DNA of 64,000 nucleotides, taken from Companilactobacillus alimentarius DSM 20249. Lineage in GTDB: Bacteria > Bacillota > Bacilli > Lactobacillales > Lactobacillaceae. The position numbers and the translations under genes were made by a program. Below the pieces are notes generated by a model. It had not been told where the DNA came from and searched no databases. It saw nothing but the letters and a program-made list of their open reading frames with translations. This document shows, one piece after another, positions 55,185-64,000 of the stretch (the first letter of the stretch is position 1; each line of letters starts with the position of its first letter). The DNA is taken from contig NZ_CP018867.1 in NCBI RefSeq assembly GCF_002849895.1, positions 1,302,001-1,366,000 of the forward strand. The letters are read 5' to 3'.

Positions 55185-56831
55185 CTACTTATTAACATCG
55201 AAAGTATATCCACTTGGATAAAATTCTAAGCGATAAGCCCGATAGACATAAGCTTTAGATGAAGCATTTTTAATTGTTACATTAAAGACTTGATTATTAT
55301 CTTTGTCAACTTCAATAATATTACTTTCTTTACCATTATTCTTAAATCCGAAATCAATCAATGTATTGCCATTGCTTTCACGTTCGGCATAACCAATGAT
55401 ATTAGTAAAATTACCCTTACCTAAAGATTTTCCATAAGCCCAAGTTTGGTCAATGGTCATCTTCTTAGTATTGATATGATACTGAACGGCTTGCGAATAC
55501 TTACCAGAAGTCTTCTTGTTACCATTAGTTACATCAATATTATTGTCATAAAGAATAATATTCTCACCATTTTTATCTTTACTCAATTGATAAAGTCCGT
55601 GTTGTCCTCCGGTAATCGTAGTACCCTTCGTTGGAGTCAAAAGCTTACTACGATATTTCTTCGGCCAGCTAGACTTAGACTTACCACTGTAAATCCAAAT
55701 AATTTTATTAGTCTTATAATTTAATTTCATGATCATATCTTGATTACGACCGGAAATCATAATTGTATTATCAGTCTTATCGTAATCCACCGCATTTTGA
55801 TGGAACCAATCAATCTTGCCATCGGAACCCTTCTTATAGTTCTTATACATTGAACTAGGTAAGAGTTTCTTCAAATCAATCACTTTGACAATTTTACCAG
55901 TTTTATGCGAAATTTGAACCATGACATCTTCCTTATACTTGGAACCGTCATTTACTGTTGCTAGAATATCTTTATTCGGCAATTCTAATAAATCATGATG
56001 AATAACCGTTGTTTCATCTTTGGCATTACCACTATCGTTTGATTTAACCTTACTATTAAAGCTATATTCCTGATAAACTCGACCCATGACATCTGTTTCA
56101 ATCAGATCATTATAAACGGATGAATCAACGTTCTTTTTGGTCAAAATAAGTAAGTGACCATTATCAGTCTGTTCAATCGTATGTTGTGAATAATTGGTAG
56201 AATACCATCTGACATTTCCATCAGCATCAATTGCGAATGGTTCTTTAGTCGTTCGATTGATCAGAGTCAATTTGTTTTGACCAATATCCATCTTATCCTT
56301 ATCATTTTTAGAAACCACAATTTTAGCATTGGCGATATACTTAGGAAGAGCCCCCGTCTTTAACGTCAATTCTTTCGTATCAGTCGTACCATCCTTATAA
56401 GTCACGGTTATAGTAATAGTATTATTATCGTCAGCATATAACCCTGCTACAGGTACTTGATGCGTCTTGTGATAACCCTTAACTGAATTTGTGACACTAG
56501 TATTAGCAGTCTTTCCAGCTACAGTATAACTAACTTTTGCTTCCTTATTAGTCTTGAAAATAACCAAAGCTGTTAATGGTGAATCCTTATATGGATTAAC
56601 TTTCGTATAGGGATTCTCCAAAGTATAGGCTTTATTCTTAGTAACTTTCTGATATTCTTTCGTTAGATCCTTTTGTTCATTTTCCCTAGTAGAGATTAAT
56701 TTTGAACCAATGTTCTTTTTAATCTGGGCCGTAGACAAAGTCTGAGCATCATCAGATTTACTAGAACACCCCACCAGTATAAACAATACAAAGGGAATTA
56801 ACGCAAGTAAAAAAAACTTTTTCCTCCTCAT
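55185..56831 (-). CDS. Arylsulfotransferase (ASST) family lipoprotein
   Basis: 548 aa from ATG 56831 with AAGGAG upstream. Signal peptide with lipobox LVGC (Cys at ~22), an N-terminal Ig-like region (~75-170), then a beta-propeller with family strings IHHDLLELPNKDILATVND, DWFHQNAVDYD and MISGRNQDMIMKLNYK. ASST moves sulfate between phenolic compounds; conserved His residues of the propeller are present (IHHDLL, FHQNAV, GGQHGL). Surface-exposed. Upstream dyad 56881-56903 may control it. Confidence 0.83.
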   Translation of the reverse strand: MRRKKFFLLALIPFVLFILVGCSSKSDDAQTLSTAQIKKNIGSKLISTRENEQKDLTKEYQKVTKNKAYTLENPYTKVNPYKDSPLTALVIFKTNKEAKVSYTVAGKTANTSVTNSVKGYHKTHQVPVAGLYADDNNTITITVTYKDGTTDTKELTLKTGALPKYIANAKIVVSKNDKDKMDIGQNKLTLINRTTKEPFAIDADGNVRWYSTNYSQHTIEQTDNGHLLILTKKNVDSSVYNDLIETDVMGRVYQEYSFNSKVKSNDSGNAKDETTVIHHDLLELPNKDILATVNDGSKYKEDVMVQISHKTGKIVKVIDLKKLLPSSMYKNYKKGSDGKIDWFHQNAVDYDKTDNTIMISGRNQDMIMKLNYKTNKIIWIYSGKSKSSWPKKYRSKLLTPTKGTTITGGQHGLYQLSKDKNGENIILYDNNIDVTNGNKKTSGKYSQAVQYHINTKKMTIDQTWAYGKSLGKGNFTNIIGYAERESNGNTLIDFGFKNNGKESNIIEVDKDNNQVFNVTIKNASSKAYVYRAYRLEFYPSGYTFDVNK

Positions 56832-56880
56832 AGACAACTCCTTAATTTTTCGATTCTCAACTGTTATATTATATGGCAAA

Positions 56881-56903
56881 AATGTTGACATTTCGTCAAC
56901 ATT
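56881..56903. promoter_or_regulatory. Perfect 9-bp inverted repeat upstream of the arylsulfotransferase gene
   Basis: AATGTTGAC-N5-GTCAACATT. It contains TTGAC sequences and sits about 10 bases before a TATAAT-like box in the minus direction, consistent with a repressor operator across the -35 region. Confidence 0.5.
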
Positions 56904-57098
56904 CTTTGAATTTTTTATGAACTTTTTAATTTTTCCTTAATCTAAAAAAGAAAATCAAGCAATTTATCTTGAAACAATTATCTCAGTTATATCGGCATCA
57001 AACTAATCTTTTCAATTTATCTTAGCGATGGACCTATAATTTTACTAAGAAGATTATTATAATAGTTATTATAAAGTTTAATTAAAGGGGTGCTTAAG

Positions 57099-57482
57099 AT
57101 GACAGAAATTTCATCAGACGACTATTTTGAAATTGTTAAAAAAGTTTGGGCAACTGGCAAATTCAAAGATATGGGCGTTACCACTGGAAAAAAATATATT
57201 CAAATGTACGATGAATTCATGCGCAACGTTGGTAGTGGTCAAATTACAGAAATTGAAGAAAAGTTCCATCCTGATGACTGTACGTTAATCGCCTCAAACG
57301 ATGTTGATAAGGGACAAATGGTTATCATGTGTTCTCAAGAAAAAGATGGTAAAACTTATCTTGAAACATTTTCAGCTATAACCGATGTAGATTTTACAAA
57401 GATGAATCCCGTTGAGAGCACCTTTTATCATGAGATGATTCAGGCTGATACTCAAAAACGAATTAAAGAAATCGAGAAATAG
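57099..57482 (+). CDS. Hypothetical cytoplasmic protein (127 aa)
   Basis: From ATG 57099, with AGGGG eight bases upstream. Alpha/beta protein without membrane segments or known motifs (MTEISSDDYFEIVKKVWATG; two cysteines). Monocistronic, preceded by an AT-rich promoter region and followed by a strong terminator. Not recognised. Confidence 0.65.
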   Translation: MTEISSDDYFEIVKKVWATGKFKDMGVTTGKKYIQMYDEFMRNVGSGQITEIEEKFHPDDCTLIASNDVDKGQMVIMCSQEKDGKTYLETFSAITDVDFTKMNPVESTFYHEMIQADTQKRIKEIEK

Positions 57483-57483
57483 A

Positions 57484-57528
57484 AAAACGATTCAAACATA
57501 CTTAAAAATATGTTTGAATCGTTTTTTT
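57484..57528. terminator. Bidirectional terminator between the 127-aa gene and the FGGY kinase
   Basis: Perfect 17-bp arms (57484-57500 and 57509-57525), overlapping the kinase stop codon. Confidence 0.88.
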
Positions 57529-59002
57529 ATACATTGATTAGAGAAATTGCATTATGCCATCCCTGTACCTTTTTTGTACAATCAAGCAAATTCATTTTTG
57601 AATTGAATGTTTGATATTCTACGGCTTCTCCAATAGTTTTTTCATTATAGATTCCTAATTGCAGTCCAGCTAAGAATACTGACCCCAGCACACTTAACTC
57701 TTCAACATTAGGAATTTTTAATTGTGCTTGTAACAAATCACTTTGAAATTGCATCAAATAATTATTAGCGGTTGCCCCACCATCGACTTTCAAAGATTTA
57801 ATTTGGCAACTGGTATCCTTTTTCATCAATTGCAAGACATCATTTATTTGATAAGCAATACTTTCCAGTCCAGCTTTAACAACTTCATTTTTTCTTGTTT
57901 TCCGTGTCATCCCAGTTATTGTACCAGTCGCATTATCATTCCAATATGGAGCTCCCAAACCTGTAAATGCCGGAATCAAATAAGTTTTGTCATCCTTATT
58001 AGCACGATAGGCCATCTCCTCAGTCTCTGCACTGTGTTCAATTAACCCCAAATCATCTTTTAACCATTTGATAACTGCACCTGAATAATTAATATTTCCC
58101 TCTAAAACATACGTAGGCTTTCCATTAATTTGCCAAGCAACAGAAGTCATCAGGCGATTCTTCGATCTGACTGGATCAGAACCAACATTCATCATAATTG
58201 ACGATCCTGTTCCATAAGTTGATTTAACATCGCCGAAATTAATACATCTTTGTCCAAACAAAGCTGCTTGGGAATCTCCCATCACGCCATAAATTGGAAT
58301 CTTATGATTTAAAATTCCTTCAAAATCAGTCATGCCAAATTGATCATTAGAATCAACAATCTGAGCTAAATATGATTTCTTCAAATTAAAAATCTTCAAT
58401 AAATCATTATCCCAATCTCCTGTCTCTAAATTCATCAATTGGGTTCTGGAAGCATTAGAAGGTTCTGTTTTAAAATTTCCACCTTTTGTTAATTGATAAA
58501 TCAACCAGCTATCAATTGTCCCTAGGCAGAGATCTCCTTTTTCGGAAGCAATTTTTACTTCGGAAACATTTTCCAACAACCAAGTAAATTTAGCAGCAGT
58601 GAAATAGGGTGACAGGGGCATACCAGTTTTTTGATATACTGTTTTCAAAACGCCAGTCTTTCCAATCCGTTCACAAATCTCCTTTGCTCGTGAACACTGC
58701 CAAACGACTGACTCTGACAATGGCTTACCAGTTGACTTAGACCACGCGGCGGCGGTCTCTCTTTGATTGGTAATCCCTAGACCAACAATCTTCTTAGAAT
58801 CAACTTTCGGATCGTCCAAAAGTTTTCTAATTAAAAATAATATATTTTGATAAATTTCTCGTAAATCATGACTCACCCAACCTTGTTTACTGATGATTTG
58901 ATGATGACTGCGCGTTAGTTTCCTTAGAATCTGACCATCTTGATCAACTAAAACAACCTTTGTACCTTGTGTACTCTGATCAATTCCTAATAAGTATTTC
59001 AT
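57527..59002 (-). CDS. FGGY-family carbohydrate kinase (glycerol-kinase-like)
   Basis: 491 aa, from ATG 59002 (MKYLLGIDQSTQGTK) nine bases after GAGGTG; the GTG at 59014 is in the binding site. FGGY fold: phosphate loop GIDQSTQGTK, ITNQRET, GDSQAALFGQ, STYGTGSS and the C-terminal VDGGATANNYLMQFQSD. It resembles GlpK, but the GlpK substrate motif WQDRR is WQCSR here, so the substrate is probably a ketose or polyol other than glycerol. Last gene of a transketolase operon (18-base gap). Confidence 0.82.
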   Translation of the reverse strand: MKYLLGIDQSTQGTKVVLVDQDGQILRKLTRSHHQIISKQGWVSHDLREIYQNILFLIRKLLDDPKVDSKKIVGLGITNQRETAAAWSKSTGKPLSESVVWQCSRAKEICERIGKTGVLKTVYQKTGMPLSPYFTAAKFTWLLENVSEVKIASEKGDLCLGTIDSWLIYQLTKGGNFKTEPSNASRTQLMNLETGDWDNDLLKIFNLKKSYLAQIVDSNDQFGMTDFEGILNHKIPIYGVMGDSQAALFGQRCINFGDVKSTYGTGSSIMMNVGSDPVRSKNRLMTSVAWQINGKPTYVLEGNINYSGAVIKWLKDDLGLIEHSAETEEMAYRANKDDKTYLIPAFTGLGAPYWNDNATGTITGMTRKTRKNEVVKAGLESIAYQINDVLQLMKKDTSCQIKSLKVDGGATANNYLMQFQSDLLQAQLKIPNVEELSVLGSVFLAGLQLGIYNEKTIGEAVEYQTFNSKMNLLDCTKKVQGWHNAISLINV

Positions 59003-59020
59003 AATAAAATTCACCTCAAA

Positions 59021-59965
59021 TTAAGAAATTGATTTTTGAACGTTCTTAGCAATGCCTGAACCATCAAGTCCATAATAGCCAAAGACTTCATCCTGTGTTC
59101 CGGCAATTGCCGGTTCATCAGGAAAACCTAAGATATGTAGCTTGGCATTACCATTAGTAGCCACTACTTCAGCTACAGCTGAGCCAATTCCGTTATAAAT
59201 ACTGTGTTCTTCAATTGTATAAATATCAGAAAATTCATTACTGATTTGAGCCAATAAATTTGCATCTAATGGCTTCAAACTTACTAAATCAATAACGGTT
59301 GCCTTGATGCCTTCTTTAGCCAATAGATCAACAGCTTTTAAGGCTTCAGGTACTGTTTCACCCATTGCTACTAAAGCCACATCTTTGCCATTTCTTAAGA
59401 CATTAGCTTTGCCCGGTTTTACAAAAGCTTCTTCTGGTGTGGAATAACAATTGCTTAGAGCTTTTTTACCAATTCTAATATAGGCTGGTTTATCAGATTT
59501 AACTAAATACTTAAATAAGCCAATTGTTTGATACTGATCGCAGGGCATATAAATTTCCAAATTAGGGATAGCTCTAGTAATTGCTAAATCTTGAAGAGAA
59601 TGGTGAGTACTGCCAAGAACACTGTATGAGTTTCCACCACTGATTCCGAGCAATTTAACATTCGTGTTGGAATAAGAAACATCCACTTTGACCTGCTCGA
59701 TACTTCTCATGGTCAAGAATGCTGCCGGTGAAACTGCAAAGGGACGCTTGCCACTATGAGCCAATCCAGCACTGATCGTAACTAGATCTTGTTCAGCAAT
59801 ACCTACTTCCACAATTTGTTTAGGAAGTTCATTAGCAAAAGGAACTAAGGAACCAGAGCCTCTGGAATCACTGGTTAAGACGGTAATATCAGAATCCTTT
59901 TTTCCAGCATCTATTAATTGTTCACAAATAACTTCTCCAACTTTTCGTGCATTTTCTTCTGACAT
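59021..59965 (-). CDS. Transketolase-like, C-terminal subunit
   Basis: 314 aa: pyrimidine-binding domain and C-terminal transketolase domain (VEVGIAEQDLVTISAGLA with the catalytic Glu; LVSLKPLD). Pairs with the N-terminal subunit just upstream; the genes overlap by one base. Split transketolases occur in specific sugar pathways (for example apulose-4-phosphate transketolase AptAB) as well as in general pentose metabolism. Confidence 0.85.
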   Translation of the reverse strand: MSEENARKVGEVICEQLIDAGKKDSDITVLTSDSRGSGSLVPFANELPKQIVEVGIAEQDLVTISAGLAHSGKRPFAVSPAAFLTMRSIEQVKVDVSYSNTNVKLLGISGGNSYSVLGSTHHSLQDLAITRAIPNLEIYMPCDQYQTIGLFKYLVKSDKPAYIRIGKKALSNCYSTPEEAFVKPGKANVLRNGKDVALVAMGETVPEALKAVDLLAKEGIKATVIDLVSLKPLDANLLAQISNEFSDIYTIEEHSIYNGIGSAVAEVVATNGNAKLHILGFPDEPAIAGTQDEVFGYYGLDGSGIAKNVQKSIS

Positions 59966-60789
59966 TATTTTCTGTCCTCCAATTCCTGATTAAATACTGC
60001 CAAGGCTTCTTCATATTGTTCTTTAGTTGGAACCTTATGATGCCATTCCACTTTATTCTCAGCGAACGAAACACCACGACCTTTAATAGTATCGGCTAAA
60101 ATCAAAGTTGGTTTGTGCAAGACTGGTTTCAAATCAAATGCAGCGACTAATTGTGACATATCATTGCCATCAATTTCGACAACATTCCAGCCAAAGGCTT
60201 CATATTTAGCTTTCAGCGGTTCGCTATTCATGACATCCTTCGTTTTGCCAGTAATTTGTAAACCATTATGATCAATAATGGCAGTCAAATTATCTAAATT
60301 GAAATTACCTGCAGCCATTGCGGCTTCCCAAACTGATCCCTCAGCTTGTTCACCATCGCCCATCAAAACATAAGTATGATAATCTTTGTCATCCATCTTA
60401 GCGGCTTTAGCAATTCCGACACTTAAAGCTAAACCATGCCCAAGAGAACCCGTATTCATTTCAATTCCATTCACATGATTATTAGGATGACCAATATATG
60501 CTGATTTGAATTGTGAATATGTTAGTAGATCACTCTTGGGAAAGTATCCGCGGTCAGCTAAAACGTTCAATAATATTTCTACCGCATGACCTTTGGATTG
60601 AATATATCTGTCACGATTTGCACTTTTAAAAGATTCTGGCGACTGATTCAAAACTTTATAGTAGAGAGCAACTAAAATATCGGTACAAGATAAATCTGAA
60701 CCAGTATGGCCGGTTTTAGCACGATAAATCATTTCCCAAGTTGCTTTTCTCATTTCAATAGCCTTTTTCTCTAATTGTTCGACTTCCAT
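59965..60789 (-). CDS. Transketolase-like, N-terminal (ThDP-binding) subunit
   Basis: 274 aa. ThDP motif GDGEQAEGSVWEAAMAAGNFNLDN-type (only parts quoted: GDGEQAEGS, NLDNLTAIIDHNGLQ) and TGSLGHGLA. Transfers two-carbon units with its partner. GGAGAAAT precedes the ATG. First gene of tktN-tktC-FGGY; divergent from the isomerase at 61079 across 289 bases. Confidence 0.86.
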   Translation of the reverse strand: MEVEQLEKKAIEMRKATWEMIYRAKTGHTGSDLSCTDILVALYYKVLNQSPESFKSANRDRYIQSKGHAVEILLNVLADRGYFPKSDLLTYSQFKSAYIGHPNNHVNGIEMNTGSLGHGLALSVGIAKAAKMDDKDYHTYVLMGDGEQAEGSVWEAAMAAGNFNLDNLTAIIDHNGLQITGKTKDVMNSEPLKAKYEAFGWNVVEIDGNDMSQLVAAFDLKPVLHKPTLILADTIKGRGVSFAENKVEWHHKVPTKEQYEEALAVFNQELEDRK

Positions 60790-60815
60790 AAAAATTTCTC
60801 CTTACAATTGATTTC

Positions 60816-60829
60816 AGTAATCGCTTTCA
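60816..60829 (-). promoter_or_regulatory. cre-like site before the transketolase operon
   Basis: AGTAATCGCTTTCA fits TGNAANCGNTNNCA except for the first base. CcpA repression of the operon is predicted. Confidence 0.55.
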
Positions 60830-60831
60830 AA

Positions 60832-60879
60832 ATTTATACTAAACTGTTTAGCTAAATTTTTCAATAGTTTAGTATAAAT
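60832..60879. promoter_or_regulatory. 14-bp inverted repeat operator
   Basis: ATTTATACTAAACT (60832-60845) is exactly mirrored at 60866-60879, separated by 20 bases. Probably bound by a dimeric regulator or two dimers controlling the divergent genes. Confidence 0.6.
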
Positions 60880-60907
60880 ATGAAGCTATCAAATATATTA
60901 ATATTCT

Positions 60908-61025
60908 TAGTTTATAAGCATAATTACTATTACATAGGCGATTCTTCGATTATCATTAATTTAAGTTTAGCAAATTAAGTTTAATAAACTATTGAATTAA
61001 GTTCTTATCAGCTTTATAGTTTACC
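60908..61025. repeat. Further AGTTTA boxes in the divergent promoter region
   Basis: TAGTTTATAA at 60908, AAGTTTAG at 60963, the perfect palindrome AGTTTAATAAACT at 60978-60990, and ATAGTTTAC at 61017-61025 repeat the core of the operator at 60832-60879. Confidence 0.5.
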
Positions 61026-61027
61026 TA

Positions 61028-61042
61028 TGGAAACGATTTCCA
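61028..61042 (+). promoter_or_regulatory. cre-like palindrome before the isomerase gene
   Basis: TGGAAACGATTTCCA is a 15-base palindrome close to the CcpA/LacI operator consensus, 36 bases before the start codon. Confidence 0.6.
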
Positions 61043-61078
61043 GATAATTAATTTATTAAATTAAAGGAGTAATTATTT

Positions 61079-62464
61079 ATGAGTGTAGATAAAATTAAAC
61101 TAGGTTTTGCTCCAACAAGAAGAAACATCTTCTCTGCTGATGCTGCAATCGAATATGCTGATTACACACGTAAGAAATTAGATGAATTAGGGGTCGATTA
61201 TGTTGATATTAAAGATGTTAACGATGATGGACTACTTTACGATGATAATGGTATGAATAAAATTGCCGATAAATTTCAAAATGCTCACATTGATGGATTG
61301 TTCCTAGCCAATGAAAATTTTGGAACTGAATATGAATGTGCTCGTCTTGCCAAGAAATTAAATGTGCCTGTTTTACTTTGGGGACCTAAAGATGAAGCCC
61401 CAGCGGCTGATGGTTCACGTTTGAGAGATACCCAATGTGGTTTGTTTGCTATTGGTAAAGTTTTACGTCGTTTCCAAATTCCCTTCACTTATGTAAAGAA
61501 CTGTGATCTTGATGACCCGGCTTTCGAACAAGGTGTGCGTGATTTCATTAAAGTTTGCAACGTCGTTAAGACTTTTAAGAACACTAGAATTCTTCAAATT
61601 GGACCTCGTCCCTTTGACTTCTGGAGCACAATGGTCAATGAAGGCGAACTGTTAGAGAAATTCAATATTTCCCTTTCACCCATTCCTTTAACTGAATTGG
61701 TTGAGAAGATCCATGAAGTTGTCGACAAGAAAGATCCTGAAATTGTTGAATCAGAAAATACTTTAAAAGAAATTGCCGACGTTAAAATTTCTGATAAAGA
61801 TTTACAAATGGTTGCTGCACTTAAAGTTGCTATCAAAAAACTAGCCAAAGACTATGGCTGCAATTCTGCTGCTATCCAGTGTTGGACTGCACTTCAAGAT
61901 GAAGGACTTCCTGTAACTTGTGAAACTGATATTCATGGTGTCATCTCTGAGTTGTTGGTTGAAGCAGCTACTTTAGGCGATCACCGTGCTATCTTTGCCG
62001 ATGTTAACTGTCGTCACCCAGATAATCCCAATGGTGAACTGTTACAACATTTAGGAGTATTTCCATTCTCAACCGCCAAGAACAAACCGACTTTGCCTAA
62101 ATCTCACTTTGTCTTCGACTATCCAGGGTCCGTTGGTTTCCAAGCTCAAGATGGTAACTACACCCTTTGCCGCTTTGACGGCGATAATGGCAAATACTCA
62201 ATGTTAATGGGAAATGCAAAAACTTGTGCTGGCCCATATGAACAAGGAACTTATATCTGGTTACAATTTGCTAACCTCAACCGTTTTGAAACAAAATTAG
62301 TTTATGGTCCATATATTCATCACATGGCAGCAGTCCGTGATGATGTTGTGCCTGTTCTCTATGAAGCATGTAAATATTTAGGAGTTACTCCTGATTTCTA
62401 TGATCCAATTGAAGATGATGTTAAAGCCTATCTTCGTGGTGATAGTTCTTCAATTCTTAAATAA
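61079..62464 (+). CDS. L-fucose/L-arabinose isomerase-family protein
   Basis: 461 aa. The N-terminal half has the FucI/AraA domain layout (LGFAPTRRNIFSADAAIEYA, NAHIDGLFLANENFG); Glu and His residues fit metal ligands (TETDIHGV-like CETDIHGVISELL and DVNCRHPD). It would interconvert an aldose and a ketose. AAAGGAG precedes the ATG. Divergent from the kinase/transketolase operon and expected to act with it; a D-arabinose, L-fucose-like or D-apiose substrate is possible. Confidence 0.75.
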   Translation: MSVDKIKLGFAPTRRNIFSADAAIEYADYTRKKLDELGVDYVDIKDVNDDGLLYDDNGMNKIADKFQNAHIDGLFLANENFGTEYECARLAKKLNVPVLLWGPKDEAPAADGSRLRDTQCGLFAIGKVLRRFQIPFTYVKNCDLDDPAFEQGVRDFIKVCNVVKTFKNTRILQIGPRPFDFWSTMVNEGELLEKFNISLSPIPLTELVEKIHEVVDKKDPEIVESENTLKEIADVKISDKDLQMVAALKVAIKKLAKDYGCNSAAIQCWTALQDEGLPVTCETDIHGVISELLVEAATLGDHRAIFADVNCRHPDNPNGELLQHLGVFPFSTAKNKPTLPKSHFVFDYPGSVGFQAQDGNYTLCRFDGDNGKYSMLMGNAKTCAGPYEQGTYIWLQFANLNRFETKLVYGPYIHHMAAVRDDVVPVLYEACKYLGVTPDFYDPIEDDVKAYLRGDSSSILK

Positions 62465-62485
62465 TCTGAATACAAAAATGTATAA

Positions 62486-62527
62486 AAAAAGCGGCGTATT
62501 TTCGTTTTGAAAATACACCGCTTTTTT
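62486..62527. terminator. Bidirectional terminator between the isomerase gene and the GH1 pseudogene
   Basis: Eighteen-base arms (62486-62503 and 62509-62526, one mismatch) with A and T runs. Confidence 0.87.
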
Positions 62528-62533
62528 ATAATC

Positions 62534-63812
<1,279 letters not shown>

Positions 63813-63849
63813 TCAAATTCACCTCAAATTATATTTTATAATACTAATT

Positions 63850-63862
63850 GTAACCGTTTTAC
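63850..63862. promoter_or_regulatory. LacI/CcpA-type operator between bgl and the regulator
   Basis: GTAACCGTTTTAC has GTAA/TTAC arms around a CG centre, the usual shape of LacI-family operators, in the gap shared by the GH1 pseudogene and the LacI-type gene. Confidence 0.5.
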
Positions 63863-63955
63863 TAAACAAATGATATTGTTTTATATAAAAAGTTCGGAAT
63901 TCTTTGCATTATTATTTTTAATTTAGTATTATTTTAGATGATAGGAGGTCACGTC

Positions 63956-64000
63956 ATGACTGTAAAAATGGATGACATCGCTCGCCTCGCCAACGTTTCA
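63956..64000 (+). CDS. LacI-family transcriptional regulator, N-terminal 15 codons only
   Basis: ATG 63956 after ATAGGAGG; MTVKMDDIARLANVS matches the first helix of the LacI DNA-binding domain. The rest lies beyond the window. Divergent from the GH1 pseudogene, which it probably regulated. Confidence 0.85.
   Translation, partial: MTVKMDDIARLANVS

Noticed and set aside
57527-59002. Naming the FGGY kinase glpK
   Set aside because: Overall similarity is suggestive, but the substrate motif is altered and the operon contains transketolase genes rather than glpF or glpD.

Overview
The window is a chromosomal segment of a low-GC, Gram-positive lactic acid bacterium of the family Lactobacillaceae. 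The evidence is the AT-rich composition, strong AAAGGAG-type ribosome binding sites, frequent TTG/GTG starts, the rpoE-pyrG-murA block, T-box leaders, an LPQTG surface protein with a choice-of-anchor A domain, and LiaG-like/PadR and DUF4811/MFS modules. A Companilactobacillus-like species is my best guess, but the sequence shown does not prove it. No prophage, CRISPR array or replication origin was seen.

Layout. 1-3.8 kb: partial DEAD-box helicase, murF, an MFS exporter and rpmE2. 3.9-7.1 kb: two tandem Lsa-type ABC-F genes; the second has a short upstream ORF and mutually exclusive hairpins (an attenuator). 7.2-11.4 kb: murA (Asp in place of the catalytic Cys), pyrG with a GGGCTC-start attenuated leader, rpoE, and a DUF1934 gene. 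11.4-16 kb (+): LipL-like acyltransferase, HD hydrolase, glpD, mscL. 16-20.5 kb (-): DapB-fold oxidoreductase, prs, glmU, purR. 20.7-22.2 kb: an intact IS3-family element sitting in the loop of a former terminator. 22.3-31.6 kb: veg, rsmA, rnmV, tatD, metG, a sirtuin, an HExxH protein, PEBP, a Ppx/GppA protein and fetAB. 31.7-35.8 kb: marR-MFS-DUF4811 drug-export operon and trpS under a Trp T-box. 35.9-48.4 kb: helD, membrane and surface proteins, degV, tRNA-Thr, a DtxR-family regulator, and a PadR/DUF1700/DUF4097 envelope operon. 48.4-51.1 kb: an amino-acid ABC transporter behind a His-type T-box leader whose 3' half (stem III + antiterminator + terminator) is duplicated. 51.2-57.5 kb: ADP-ribosylglycohydrolase, a 33-aa membrane peptide, nucleoside deoxyribosyltransferase, TetR, a transporter remnant, a HAD phosphatase, a degenerate EIIA-like protein and an arylsulfotransferase lipoprotein. 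57.5-64 kb: split transketolase plus FGGY kinase, divergent from a fucose-isomerase-like gene across a regulatory region rich in cre-like and AGTTTA boxes; then a GH1 pseudogene and the start of a LacI regulator.

How the genes work together. Much of the window is core housekeeping: peptidoglycan precursors (murF, glmU, murA), nucleotides (prs, purR, pyrG), tRNA charging (metG, trpS), and 16S/5S rRNA maturation (rsmA, rnmV). Accessory functions are drug tolerance (ABC-F pair, two MFS pumps, MurA variant), envelope sensing, amino-acid uptake and a small sugar pathway. RNA-level control is prominent: two T-box leaders, a nucleotide-sensing attenuator, and a probable antibiotic-sensing attenuator. 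All assignments are from reading the sequence; no database search was run.
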